A program made the translations under genes and the position numbers. Shown piece by piece: positions 46,386 through 56,845 of a DNA stretch of 64,000 nucleotides (the first letter of the stretch is position 1; every line of letters starts with the position of its first letter). Origin of the DNA: Sceloporus undulatus (taxonomy: Eukaryota; Chordata; Lepidosauria; Squamata; Phrynosomatidae); assembly GCF_019175285.1 (NCBI RefSeq), contig NC_056527.1, positions 109,013,129 to 109,077,128 of the forward strand. The letters run 5' to 3'. The notes beneath the pieces are model-generated. The model was given only the letters and a program-made list of their open reading frames with translations, made no database searches and had not been told where the DNA came from.

Positions 46386-46479
46386 TGGAGTTTGTTTTGT
46401 TTATTTAGCAACAGCATATCCCTATGCCATTTATCAGTGCACTTAAGCATTCCCTCAGCGGTTTACAAAGTGTAAGCTA

Positions 46480-46513
46480 ATTTGATCTTTGGAAAAGCGG
46501 GCTAGAAATAAAC

Positions 46514-46545
<32 letters not shown>
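46480..46545 (+). repeat. L2-like tail with (ATT)n
   Basis: gaaaagcgggctagaaataa then (ATT)n. Confidence 0.55.
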
Positions 46546-46546
<1 letters not shown>

Positions 46547-46700
46547 TGCCCCCAACAATGTGGGTACTCATTTTAGCAACCTCAGAAGGATGCAAACCTG
46601 AGTCGAGCTTGAGCCCCTGGCTGGTATTGCAATCTTATGGTTTGTGAATGAATGGCTGCAGGACAGGCATTTAACCACTGTGCCACCAGAGATCTTAGAT
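46546..46700. repeat. Dispersed SINE-like fragment
   Basis: tgtgggtactcattttagca, acctcagaaggatgcaaacc, ttaaccactgtgccacc; a known squamate-type repeat pattern, family not assigned. Confidence 0.45.
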
Positions 46701-47734
46701 TTAGCAGTGTGCTGTACCAAATACTGAACTATGGGTTCAGTCCAATTACTAGTCCCAAAGAGAGTAGACCCATTGAGTCAAGGTGACTTACAGCATTGGT
46801 GAGTTACTGTGAAGCAATTAAATCAAACAGCTTATTCTGGTTGGGACTAACAGTTGGATTTAGGCCAATCAATACAGTTCAATACATATGTGTTTAGAAT
46901 TTGCACTGAGTTAAATGGGATTACTGTCAGATAAGTGAAAATAAGATTGCATCCCGAGTGATGCTAATAGATCTAGTTTGTTGACTTAAAATAGTTCAGA
47001 GGACAGGAAGGGAAAGTGTTCATCTTCAGGCTAAATTTAAGATGGAACTTGTGGTTCTGAAGCAGTGCCCCTTAATCTGAAATACAAAGACTGGACTGTG
47101 GTTAACCCGTGGTGAGAAAATGCATAGGCTCAATGGCATTACACTTCCAGAAAAAGCTAAATTCAGGGGCCATCCTAATTTTTAGCAATTTAATTTTTTT
47201 TGCCAGTTTAGAGTTTGGCTCTGGCTGTTGACAGGGCTTAATCTGATGAATGAAATTGTCATGAGAACAGATTGGTGTAGGTAAACGGTGGCTAAAAGCC
47301 AGTCTGATGTAGTGCATGCATAACAACAGTGAGGAATGCTGGGAGCTGCAGTCCAAGAGCATCTGGAGAGCTGCATAATTCTCATCTCTGCTGTAGCAAG
47401 TGGCCTTTCCCATTCTTCAGTTGCAGAGAAGATAAATGGCTTAGTATATGTTTAATAAAAAACTGTAATTGGAACAAATGTTTTAATTTCTCCTTTTGCT
47501 GCTGTTAATAGTAACAGTAGCATAATAAGAAATGTTAACAGATGCATCTCATAGGTACATTTTGCTTGGGATTTCTGCAGTAAGAATACTTTTGTTTCAA
47601 TGTAACAGCAGCTGACATCTGTCTCTCATTTTAAAAAAATATCTCAACACCAGTTCCTTTCCTTTTTTTAGTCTCTGTCATCCTAAGAAATCCAATTTTC
47701 ACTGAGTATCTCCTATCTATCCCTTGATCTTGCC
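46701..47734 (-). other. Probable 3' side of gene D, nothing firm
   Basis: No gene recognised; the part next to 47735 is likely 3' UTR. Confidence 0.4.
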
Positions 47735-48749
47735 TCAGGTTTTCCCTCTGGCTGAATTAACTCTCTGTTGCTGTGCCAGTCCTGCCGCCCAGTTCAAAGT
47801 TTCACTGCCATTCAGGAAGCATCTGGGAGATTTCTTCGCTCGGTGGATTGTCTCATGTTGGTTCCGGTTGGAGTTCTGGCTGAAGCCCTTCCCACACAGC
47901 CTACACTTGTAGGGCCTCTCTCCTGTGTGGATTCGCTGGTGTTCAATGAGGACAGAGCTGCGTGTGAAACTCTTGCCACATTTTACACAAGTGTAGGGCT
48001 TCTCTCCTGTGTGGGTGATATGGTGCCGGATGAAATCTGTGCTCCGCGCAAAGCATTTGCCACACTGAGGGCACCTATAGGGCTTTTCAGGCAAGTAACT
48101 TCTCTGGTGCTTCATAACCACCTTTGAGTTCCATGAAGGGCTTTCCTTAGGATGCTGAGAAACCTTTCCAGATCCTAGCTTATGCCCCAACCCTTCTTCT
48201 GTTCTCATCATGCTTGTAGGGCCAAGGCTCTTGTCTTCTGTCCTTTGCCGACTTTGCCCCCACTGCACCAGCTTGCTCACCTTCCCCTTGGCATGAATCC
48301 TCTCATGCTGGTTACGGTTGGAGCTCTGGCTAAACCCTTGCCCACAATGGCTGCATATATATGGTTTTTCGCCAGTATGGATTCTCTGGTGCTCAAGGAG
48401 GATTGAACTCCGACTGAAGCTCTTCCCACAGTCCAGACACTTGTATGGCCTTTCGCCAGTGTGAGTCCTCTGGTGCCTCAAGAGATCGGTGCTCCGGCGG
48501 TAAATTTTCCCACAGTCAGCGCACTTATAGGATTTTGTTTGGCTGCATGGGGACTCCTTAGGGTCCATGAATTTCTCTTTACAAGAGGACGCCTGTTCTT
48601 TTGCAGAGCTTCTTTGCTGGATCCCGCCAGGGCAACCCCTTTGGGGGTTACATAAGGATGTCCTGTGCAGTTCTAACCCATCTTCTAGATTTTCCACTTT
48701 GCTCTTGCTTTCTGCTGCCAGAGACAGAATCCAGGCAGGATTTGTCCCA
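47735..48749 (-). CDS. Gene D terminal exon with six fingers
   Basis: Open frame from the acceptor to the stop. Fingers start CADCGKIY, CLDCGKSF, CSHCGQGF, then after the linker CPQCGKCF, CVKCGKSF, CRLCGKGF. Confidence 0.88.
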
Positions 48750-50072
48750 TCTGTTAGGATCAACAACAACAAATGTATTTTAGTAACCAAAGAGTCTGAG
48801 CAGCTGAGAAATATCCCAATCCTCACTCCTCCAAAGCACAGAAGGTAGCTAGAGAAGGGGCACATCCTACATTTCCGCAATTTATGGATTCCCTTGCTGC
48901 ATTTGGGTCTGACTTTGGCTACATCCACACTACAGAAATAATCCAGGTAGATATCACTTTAGCTGCCATGACTCCATGCTATGGAACTCTGGGAACTGTA
49001 GTTTTATGAGACGTTTAGCCTTCTTTGTCAGAGAGCTCTGGTGCCACAACAAACTACAAGTCCTAGGATTCAGTTAAAGTGGTGTCAACCTGGATGTTTT
49101 CTACAGTGCAGATGCAGCCTTGCTCAACTGTGTGAAAGTCATATTAAGATGTCCAAGACCAGGAATCTCTCCGGCACAGTTGTCGCTTGCATGTGTTGCA
49201 CTACAATTCCCATCAACACTAGCCAGAGTGCCGATTGCGGATGATGGGAGTTGCAGGCTAACAAAGAACCAGTTTGGGGATAAAGAACGGAAACCACACA
49301 TGGGCAGTTACTCCTTTGTTCAAAAGGCGGAAGCGGCAGGTATACGGAAAAACATGATTGAGTATGTTTAGCCTAGGGAAAAGAAGATGGAGAGGTGATA
49401 GGAGAGCTATTTCCAAATACCTGGAGGATGGTCATGTGGAAAGAGATGGAGCAAGATCTTCCTTGACTCTGATTGTTGGCTAATGGGCGAATTGTAATTT
49501 TTAGAGAACTAATAGGAATTCTTGGTAAATTCAGTGTTAGTATTTTATTGTTGTATTGATTGTAAATTGTACTAAATGTCTTTTAAGGTTGCAATTCTGG
49601 AGAGATGAAAGGTATAAATAAACTATATTACTGTATTATTATTATTATTATTATTATTATTAAGATCACTTTCTGCTCTCCACAGGCGAGGATCTGAGCC
49701 AACGGACTCCAATCACAAAGAGAGTCTGGCTTAATATTAGGATGGACATCCTGAGCCTAATTGCTATTCAGCCAGGGCACCTAAAGCGCTCTCAAACTGG
49801 GTTATTTCGTCAGTGTGTTTTTGGACCAAAGTCTCACCAAACTACAGTTCCCAGGATGCCCTCGCATTGAGCCAGGGCAGTCCAAGCGGTCTGAAAGTGG
49901 GTTATTCCTGCAGTGTGGAGGCAGCCCTGCAATCCCTCCATTCCATGCCCTTACCTCGGGTGAGGACCAGGGACCTTCCAGCTGGGATGACGAAGGGCAG
50001 CAGGAGGCAGACGGAGCTCTGGGCCTGGTCTCCCAGAGAAGAGAAGCCGGGGAGAGAAGGAGGAGCAGCCAT
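47735..50072 (-). CDS. Zinc-finger gene D: two exons, duplicated three-finger module
   Basis: Exon 1, 50072-49955, starts ATG and reads MAAPPSLPGFSSLGDQAQSS through AGRSLVLTR, ending in phase 1 at gag|gtaagg. Exon 2, 48749-47735, begins after cctaacag; the split codon G|AT gives D, then GTNPAWILSLAAESKSK. The phases agree, giving about 377 residues. Six C2H2 fingers are arranged as two triplets separated by a linker of about 80 residues that ends in a decayed finger (MKHQRSYLPEKPY). Fingers 1-3 and 4-6 carry nearly the same helix contact residues in the same order. The tail is short. Inference: nuclear DNA-binding regulator; the N terminus has no KRAB or SCAN that I recognise. Confidence 0.85.
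48918..49119. mobile_element. Palindromic MITE, family P, in gene D intron
   Basis: ggctacatccacactacag to the inverse end tacagtgcagatgcagcc; contains ctctgggaactgtagttt. Confidence 0.8.
49120..49764. other. Gene D intron, little recognised
   Basis: A dispersed fragment (actacaattcccatc..gatgatgggagttgcag) at about 49200-49257 and (ATT)n at 49634-49662. Confidence 0.4.
49765..49928. mobile_element. Two palindromic MITE halves, family P
   Basis: 49765-49817 (tctcaaactgggttattt) and 49832-49928 (ctacagttcccaggatgccc..cctgcagtgtggaggcagcc), ending 26 bases from gene D exon 1. Confidence 0.65.
49955..50072 (-). CDS. Gene D first coding exon
   Basis: ATG with gccATGg context, 39 codons plus one base, donor gtaagg. 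Fits exon 2 in phase. It lies in GC-rich DNA beside a palindromic-MITE half (49832-49928). Confidence 0.68.
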
Positions 50073-50215
50073 GGCGAAGCCTGGAGGGACTTCTTCCTTG
50101 GAGGCAAAGGAGATCCCCATCCAAGAAGAAGAGAGAGACGCAACGCGGGGAACGGCGGGAAAGGAGGCCTGGCGCCGCACTGCATCCTGGGAGATGTAGT
50201 TTTTTCCCCAATGAG
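50073..50215 (-). promoter_or_regulatory. Gene D promoter region with ZNF143-like site
   Basis: GC-rich stretch upstream of the gene D ATG. On the minus strand, 50200-50182 reads ACTACATCTCCCAGGATGC, close to the ZNF143/THAP11 element ACTACAATTCCCAGCATGC. Palindromic MITEs nearby carry similar motifs, so the site could be repeat-derived. Confidence 0.5.
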
Positions 50216-50246
50216 GCGAATGGCAACAAAGAATAGTGAACTGGGC

Positions 50247-50345
50247 CTCATCCACACTAGAAATAGCCCGTTTTGGCACCGCTTTAACTCTTTTTTTTCT
50301 GGCTCAAGGCTATGGAATTCTGGGACCTGGAGTTTGTTACGACGC
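50247..50345. mobile_element. Palindromic MITE half, family P
   Basis: gcctcatccacactagaaat, ggcaccgctttaactc, atggaattctgggacctgg. Confidence 0.65.
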
Positions 50346-50364
50346 CCATGCTTCTTAGCCATTG

Positions 50365-50515
50365 TTCAGAATGGAGGACCTTCAAGAAAAACGGAGGGCA
50401 TGAGTGAATAAAAGCTGAAAACACACCCATAAATGTTAAATTCATGCTTGTTCATGCTCAGAATGGAGGACCTTCCAGAAAAATGGAGGGCATGGCCAAA
50501 TAAAATGTAAAGAAT
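50365..50515. repeat. Tandem 'aatggaggaccttc' repeat
   Basis: Two copies of agaatggaggaccttc; inverse of the 42790-43040 family. Confidence 0.55.
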
Positions 50516-50689
50516 TAAAATGTAATTTAAAAAACAACAACAGGCCTGTCTCCTCTCACTCACAGCATCTCTTCAGCATTTCAAAGGGATGCAGATGGAT
50601 GTCAAAACCCATTTCTGCCAAAAGGCAGATTTATCTGCTTTACTTTGAGTTATCTGCTTTGATCATTCAGGCCTGGCCTGGAATCCTGT

Positions 50690-51163
50690 GCCCAGTTCTG
50701 GGCCCCACAATTCAAAAAGGATGTTGAGAAGCTGGAGTGTGTCCAGAGAAGGGCGACCAAAATGAAACCATTCCTTATGAGGAGAGACTTAGGGAACTGA
50801 AGAGAAGGTTAAGAGGTGATAATGATAGCCTTGTTTAAGTATCTGAAGGGACGTCATGTTGATGGATGGAGCAAGCTTGTTTTCTGCTGCCCCAGAGAAT
50901 AGGACCAGGAACAATAGATGCAAGCTACAGGAAAAAAGATTCCAACTCAACATTAGGAGGAACGTCCTGACAGTAAAAGCGAATAGACAAAGAATACACT
51001 TCCTCAGAGAATGGTGGAGTCTCTTTCTTTGGAGGTCTTCAAACAGAGGCTGGATGGCCATCTGTCAGGAACGCTTTGATTGAGAGTTCCTGCATGGCAG
51101 AGGAGGGTTGGACTGGGTGGCCCTTGGGGTCTCTTCCAACTCTTTGGTTCTATGATTATGGGA
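50690..51163 (+). repeat. CR1 LINE 3' end
   Basis: gttctgggccccacaattc, gttgagaagctggagtgtg, to ttccaactctttggttctat at the end. Confidence 0.85.
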
Positions 51164-51309
51164 TCAGTGGTGTCACCTCACCCTTAGGGTGTAATTTGGT
51201 GCAATCTGTACTCTTCACACCCTCCCAATGACGCCCTTGCAATGATCGGGAAGAATAGAGGAAGAGACAAAAAATGACGAGTGGATGAAGGAAGAAGCAA
51301 GGAGTACAA

Positions 51310-51500
51310 TTGTTGTTATTGTGTGCCTCCAAGTCATTTTTAAGTTATGGCGACCCGATGGTGAAGCTATCATTGGGTTTTCCTGGGAAGTTTCTTCAGA
51401 GAGGGGTTTGACAATGCCGTCTTCTGAGGCTGAGAGAGTGTGACTTGCCCAGTGGGTTTTTATGCTCAAACAGGGATTTGAACCCTGGTCTCCAGAATAT
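51310..51500 (-). repeat. SINE (Sauria type), left of an inverted pair
   Basis: gttgttattgtgtgcctcc to aaccctggtctccag. Lies head to head with the next copy. Confidence 0.8.
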
Positions 51501-51501
51501 T

Positions 51502-51720
51502 GAGAACCAGTGTGGCCTTAGTGGTTTGAGCGCTGGACTACAACTCCGGAGACCAGGATTCAATTCCTGCTTGGCTATGAAACCCACTGGGTGACTTTGC
51601 ACAAGTCACATTCTCTCAGCCTCAGGGGAAGGCATTGGCAAACCTCCTCTGAACAAATCTTGCCAAGAAAAACCCATGAGGGTCACCATAAGTTGGAAAT
51701 GATTTGAAGGCATACAACAG
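51502..51720 (+). repeat. SINE (Sauria type), right of an inverted pair
   Basis: gaaccagtgtggccttagtg head to tgaaggcatacaaca tail. Confidence 0.85.
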
Positions 51721-51897
51721 TATATGTATTAAATTAATCCTCAGATTCCGGCTGTTCTGCACTGCCTTGTGATTAACCTTAAGGGGAATATTTACTTTTG
51801 AGGGGGACAATATTTTCAGTGCTTTTACATTTGGTGGATCTTCATTGAAATTCTTAGATAGGAGAGAATGAGGGAAAGTTTGACATAGTAATACTTC

Positions 51898-52140
51898 TTG
51901 TTGTTGTTGTTGTTGTTGTTGTGTGTCTTAAAGTTGTTTCCAACTTATGGCAACTCTAAGGCGAACCTATCATGGGGTTTACCTGGCAAGATTTGTTCAG
52001 AGGAGGTTTGCTGTTGCCTTCCCCTGAGGCTGAGAGAGTGTGACCTGTCCAAGGTCACCCAGTGGGTTTCATTGCTGAGCTGGGAATTGAACCCTGGTCT
52101 CCAGAGATGAAGCCCAACACTCAAACCATTACACTACAGG
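51898..52140 (-). repeat. SINE (Sauria type) with long (TTG)n
   Basis: (TTG)n, gtgtcttaaagttgtttcc, to caaaccattacactac at the head end. Confidence 0.85.
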
Positions 52141-52265
52141 GATCTTAGGTTCCCCTTGTGTATAGAGTCAGTGCTTGGAACTATTACTTTTGGAATGCAA
52201 TTCCCAGAATCCCCATCCAGCATGATCCCCTATAATTCTGGCCATGAGTTCTGGTAGTTGTAGTC

Positions 52266-52458
52266 CAATGGTATTCAACCTTCCTAATGCCGTGACCTTT
52301 TAATACAGTTCCTCATGTTGTGGTGATCCTCAAACATAAAAATATTAATATAATAATATAAAATATGTGTTTTCTGATGGTCTTAGGCGACCCCTGTGAA
52401 AGGGTCGTTCTACCCCCAAAGGGGTCGCGACTCACAACCCACAGGTTGAGAACCTTTG
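52266..52458. mobile_element. SPIN-like hAT MITE
   Basis: ggtattcaaccttcctaatg at the left, ggtcgcgactcacaaccc and aggttgagaacc at the right; internal ttttctgatggtcttaggcg. Flanked by a perfect 8-bp duplication TTGTAGTC (52258-52265 and 52459-52466). Matches my memory of nonautonomous SPIN elements. Confidence 0.85.
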
Positions 52459-52827
52459 TTGTAGTCCAAAAAAGTGACTTTCCCCATTGCAGTCTCTGTG
52501 AATCTGAAACAACAGGATGATTAATTTCTATATTTTTAAATATATATATAAAACTTAATAAATCAATCAAACAATAAGATTGAGTTAGACCGAGCATTTG
52601 GATGTATATGTAGTTGTATGTATATTGTTTGTATATTGGTAGTGTTTGTTTTCTTGTGGATGTTGTGTTTAGTTGTATGTGTTTTGTATTTTATATAATA
52701 AAATTTAATTTAAAAAGAAAAAAAGAAACTACAGGATGATAAGATTCTCTGAACATGGGGTTTTCCTCCTTTCCCCATGGAGAATGCTATAAAGGTCTGC
52801 TTTGGGGGCAGGTTTTAATTCCTACAA

Positions 52828-53032
52828 AACTGGGCTGCATCTACACTGGAGAAATAATCCAGTTTGGCACCGCATTAACTCTTTCTGGCTCAAGGCTATG
52901 GAATTCTGGGAGTTGGAGTTTGTTGTGGGCCCACTGGACCCCCACAACAAACTCCCTCCCCGAGTATCATAGTCTTGAGCCAGGGGAGTTAAAGCGGTGC
53001 CAAACCGGGTTATTTCTCCAGTGTGGATGCAA
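52828..53032. mobile_element. Palindromic MITE, family P
   Basis: gggctgcatctacactgga..ccagtttggcaccgc and its inverse gcggtgccaaaccgggtta. Confidence 0.8.
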
Positions 53033-53109
53033 ATATCTTTCAGGAATCGCCCATATAGTGAAAGGGCCTCTTTCTGAAAGCAAGAATTCAAGGCTGTTGC
53101 GGCTCCTTT

Positions 53110-53320
53110 AAATCCCTGGTTTCGGGTTTTCCCCTCAAATGGCGGCGCCCTAAACGGCGCCACCGAGAATCTGCCCTCAACCAAAATGGCGACCGCCCAC
53201 TATGCCTTCCTTGTTTTCTTCTCGCTTTCTCTCCCCCCGCCCTCTTTTTTCCTTGAGCAAAAATGGCAGCTTCGCCGACTTCACCGGCGCTTATGCCCTT
53301 AGCAAAGATGGCAGCCAGTC
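53110..53320. promoter_or_regulatory. CpG-rich block with four YY1-like motifs
   Basis: ATGGC-core motifs at 53135-53146 (tcaaatggcggc), 53182-53193 (caaaatggcgac), 53258-53270 (caaaaatggcagc) and 53303-53316 (caaagatggcagcc), same strand. No coding exon could be attached. Confidence 0.5.
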
Positions 53321-53340
53321 AACTTTTCTTCCACCTAAAC

Positions 53341-53742
53341 AGAGGCTGCATCAGCACTTCAGAAATAATAATGCGGTTTAACACCGCTTTAATTATCATG
53401 GCTCGATGCTGTGGAATTTTGGGAATTGTAGTTTGTTGTGGCATCAGAGCAGAGCTCTTCCATCTTTCCTCCTTTAATCTCTTTTATATATTTCTTCTGT
53501 GATTTACTTCCATCGTCTGCATTTGCATTGCAGAATTAATGCAGTTTTATATTGCTTTAACTATCATGGCTCCATCCTATGGAATCCTGGGATTTGTAGG
53601 GGTTTTTTTGTTGCCCCAGAGGTCTCTGAAAGAGAATGCTAAATATCTCACTAAACTTCAAATCCCACAATACCATTGTATTGAGCCATGGCAGTTAAAG
53701 GGGTATCAAACTGCACTAATTCTGCAGTGTAGATTTAGCCAA
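53341..53742. mobile_element. Two palindromic MITEs, family P
   Basis: A half copy (53341-53460, aggctgcatcagcacttcag) and a full one (53512-53742, gtctgcatttgcattgcag to ctgcagtgtagatttagcc). Confidence 0.75.
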
Positions 53743-53989
53743 CGTCAGATGATGGAAGTAATACACAGAAGGGCTATATAAAAGATATGAAAGCAGGAAA
53801 GATTAGTTCATGGAAGAACCCTATGAAGATGACCCTCCAGTTTTAGAAAGTGAAGGGAAGCTGCTTTCAGAGTACATGGGAGACATAAATCACCAGGAGC
53901 TTCACGCAACAGAAAATAAAGTAATTCGAAATGTACCAGAGAAGAGTTCTATGGATATTGTGTCAAATGACAAATAAATGGGTCCCACA

Positions 53990-54998
53990 GCCAGTGTGAT
54001 GTAGTGGTTTGAGCGCTGAACAAGGACACTGGGAGACCAGGGTTCAAATCCCTGCTCAGCCAAAGAAACCTACAAGGCAATTCACGCTCTCTCAGGAGTT
54101 TATCAAATGGGACGGGAAGCTCTCAATTTCGAAAGAGAAGATAGCGAGGTCAATTCGAAAATTCACGTAATTATGTGATTACTTATCACACCTTAAATTG
54201 GCTGTAATGGCCTCCCCGAACGTGACCCAGATTCTGTGCAAAGTAACCCATAACATTGGTGGGTTCTTAATTGCGAATTGGCACCCTTGCGCATGCTCAG
54301 TGCGACTCCAGATGACTGGAGCATATCATATTTAGGCAAGTGAGAGAGAGGAACCAAGGAACCCCACAATTTACAAAAGAGGTTTTCCATAGTGAGTGGG
54401 AAGAATGGTTGAAAGAACATGCTCTATTCACATTAAAACGAGCATATATTCACTCTTGTCATGTTAAAACGTGAATATAATGGTTATCCAATAGCTCCCG
54501 GTCCATGCCTCCCAATTAGCAGGCAGCAGCCCCTCCTTAGCAATGCTGAAGGACAAGCGGAAGCAAAATTAAAGTGGAATTGCAGCATGGCTTCATGGGA
54601 ACCCCCCCCTTTCAGATGGGGGGGGAACCAGGACCAAAGGAGACATGCACATCACACCAAACAACAGCACACTGAGTGCGAAGTTGCCTAGGAACAGGGT
54701 TTGTGACGTCGCTAGTTCACCGAATTTACTTAACTGTGGATTAATGCATAACTGTGTTCGGCATGCATTCAGACTGCCAGAGATCGCATGTGGTAACCCT
54801 TCGCGCAATAAACATGAATACACATGATTGCATTCAGGATGACACTGGATTATACTCCCAATTTCAGTCGTGTGATATCCTCCTCAGTCTCAGAGGAAGA
54901 CAAAGGCTTCCTGAACAAACTTTGCCAAGAAAACCTCTGATAAGTTTGTTTTTCAGTTGCCATAAGTCACAAATGACTTGAAGCCACACAATGTCAAG
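53990..54998 (+). repeat. SINE (Sauria type) split by a MITE
   Basis: Head 53990-54095 (agccagtgtgatgtagtggt) and tail 54883-54998 (tctcagaggaagac to cacacaatg) flank the insertion. Confidence 0.8.
54096..54882. mobile_element. Large MITE with GAGTTTATCA-type ends inside a SINE
   Basis: gagtttatcaaatgggacgg at the left, atatcctc at the right; CTCAG repeated on both sides. Shares the right-hand half with 4555-4888 (cgctagttcaccgaattta, tggattatactcccaattt). Confidence 0.75.
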
Positions 54999-55065
54999 AG
55001 CAAATAAAGCCTGAACTCTCCCTGGAAGCCAAAATGAATAAACTGAGGCTGTCTCACTTTGGTCA

Positions 55066-55285
55066 TTTCATAGAATCATAGAGTTCGAAGAGACCGCAAG
55101 GGCCATCCAGTCTAAACCCTGCCATGCAGGAACTCTCAATCAAAGCATCCCCGACAGATGGCCATCCAGCCTCTGCTTAAAGACCTCCAAGGAAGGAGAC
55201 TCCACTATAATCTCTGAGGGAGTGTGTTCCACTGTCGAACAGCCCTTACTTTCTGGAAGTTCCTCCTAATGTTGAGCTGGAATCT
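55066..55285 (-). repeat. CR1 LINE 3' end
   Basis: catagaatcatagagttcg, gccatccagcctctgctta, tgttccactgtcgaacagcc. Confidence 0.85.
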
Positions 55286-55500
55286 AAAGTTATGCACAAG
55301 ACAGATATGCATTTCCTCTGCCTTCTCCAATCCAGGAGTCTTTTATGGTTCACCTTGGCATTCTGTGCCCATTCTACTTCCTTTCTTGCTCTAGACCTCA
55401 GCCGTTTCCTCCCTGAAGATTGCTGGGTGATGCCCTCATTCTTCACAAGTTGCTTACCTGCTTCTGAAAATAAGAAAATGAGGAAACTAAAGACGGAAGA
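55286..55500 (-). pseudogene. Duplicated copy of gene C exon 3 with intron flanks
   Basis: High identity to 38695-38935 in the exon and both flanks ([19 protein letters not shown] is kept). The copy lacks seven bases at the 5' edge of the exon next to the acceptor, which changes its phase, and lacks about 40 bases of the downstream flank. No partner exons were found around it. It abuts a CR1 3' fragment. Probably a segmental-duplication fragment and not a working exon. Confidence 0.8.
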
Positions 55501-55590
55501 TATTAATTAGAAAACATGACTCACTAGAAATGACAATAATGCCTGGTAAGGTAGAGTGTAAAAATGTATCATTAAATGGGCAAGTTAGGG

Positions 55591-55816
55591 AGAGCCAGTT
55601 TGACATCGTGGTTTGAGTGTTGAAATGTGACTCTGGAGACTAGGGTTTGATTCCCAGCTCAGCCATTAAATCCACTGGGTGACCTTGGGCAAGGCACACT
55701 CTCTCAGCCTCAGAGGATGGCAATGGCAAACCCCCTCTGAAGAAACCTGCCAAGAAAACCACAACAGATTCGCCTCAGGGTTGCCATAAGTTGGAAATGA
55801 CTTGAAGGCACAACAA
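55591..55816 (+). repeat. SINE (Sauria type)
   Basis: agagccagtttgacatcgtg to gaaggcacaacaaag. Confidence 0.85.
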
Positions 55817-55837
55817 AGCCAAGTTAGGATTGTCTAT

Positions 55838-56845
55838 TTGGTGCCACAACAAACTACACTTCACAGAATTCCATAGCACTGAGCCATGGCAGTTTAAGGC
55901 TGCATCCGCACTGGAGAAATAAACCAGTTTGACACTGCTTGAGCTGCCACGGCTCCATGCCGTGGAATTCTGGGGATGGTAGTTTATTGTTGTGTGACAC
56001 AATAAACTACCATCCCCAGAATTCCACAGTATGGAGCTCTGCTAGTTCAACTGGTGTCAAACCAGGTTATTTCTCCAGTGTGGATGAAGCTTAAGTGGCG
56101 TCAAAACACAATGCAGAAATAATCTGGTTTGACACTGCTTTAACTGCCATGGCTCAGTGCTATGAAATTCTGGAAACTGTAGCTTGTTGTGGCAAAAGAG
56201 CTCATGTAGAATTGAGCCATGGCAGCTAGAGCAGTGTCAAACTGGGTTATTTCTACAGTGCGGCAGAAGGAGCCATCTCATGGGGGGGTCGAAGGCTGCA
56301 TCCGCACTGCAGAAACAATCTGGTTTGAAACTGCTTTAACCGTTGCAGCTCAATGCTGTGAGGTTCTAGGAACTGCAGTTTGTTGTGGCACCAGAGCTCT
56401 GCTCTGCAGCACTGAGGCCCAAAAACACACTCAAGAAATAATCCAGTTTGAGACCACTTTAACTGCCCGAGTGCTAGGGAATCCTGAGAATTGTAGCATA
56501 TTGTGGCACCAGAGCTCTCTGACAGAGGTCAAATGTCTCACAAAACTACAGTTCCCAGAATTCCTTAGCACTGAGCCAGGGCTGTTAAAGCGGTCTCAAA
56601 GTGGGTTTATTATTTCTGCAGTGTGGATGGAACCTGAGCTGTGGCAGTTAAAACTGGTGGGTTATTTGTTCTGCTCTGGTGCCACAACAAACTAATAACC
56701 CTGTTTGGCACAGCTTTAACCCTTTTCTGGCTCAAGGCTATGGAATTCTGGGAGTTGGAGTTTGTTGTGGGGTCCAGAGCGGAGCGGGGTCCAACTCCCA
56801 GAATTCCATAGCCTTGAGCCAGAAAGCGGTTCATTACTGCAGCAT
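55838..56845. mobile_element. Array of palindromic MITEs, family P
   Basis: At least five copies or halves in a row (55838-55898, 55899-56090, 56100-56280, 56294-56425, 56428-56635, 56640-56845), recognised by ctgcatccgcactg, cagtttgacac and cccagaattcc. Ends at the PRR14 CpG block. Confidence 0.75.

Noticed and set aside
48750-48928. Upstream extension of the gene D terminal frame
   Set aside because: It precedes the cctaacag acceptor and overlaps a family P MITE edge; exon 1 at 49955-50072 fits in phase instead.
49815-50411. 198-codon plus-strand frame
   Set aside because: Runs antisense through gene D exon 1 and MITE halves; no family resemblance.
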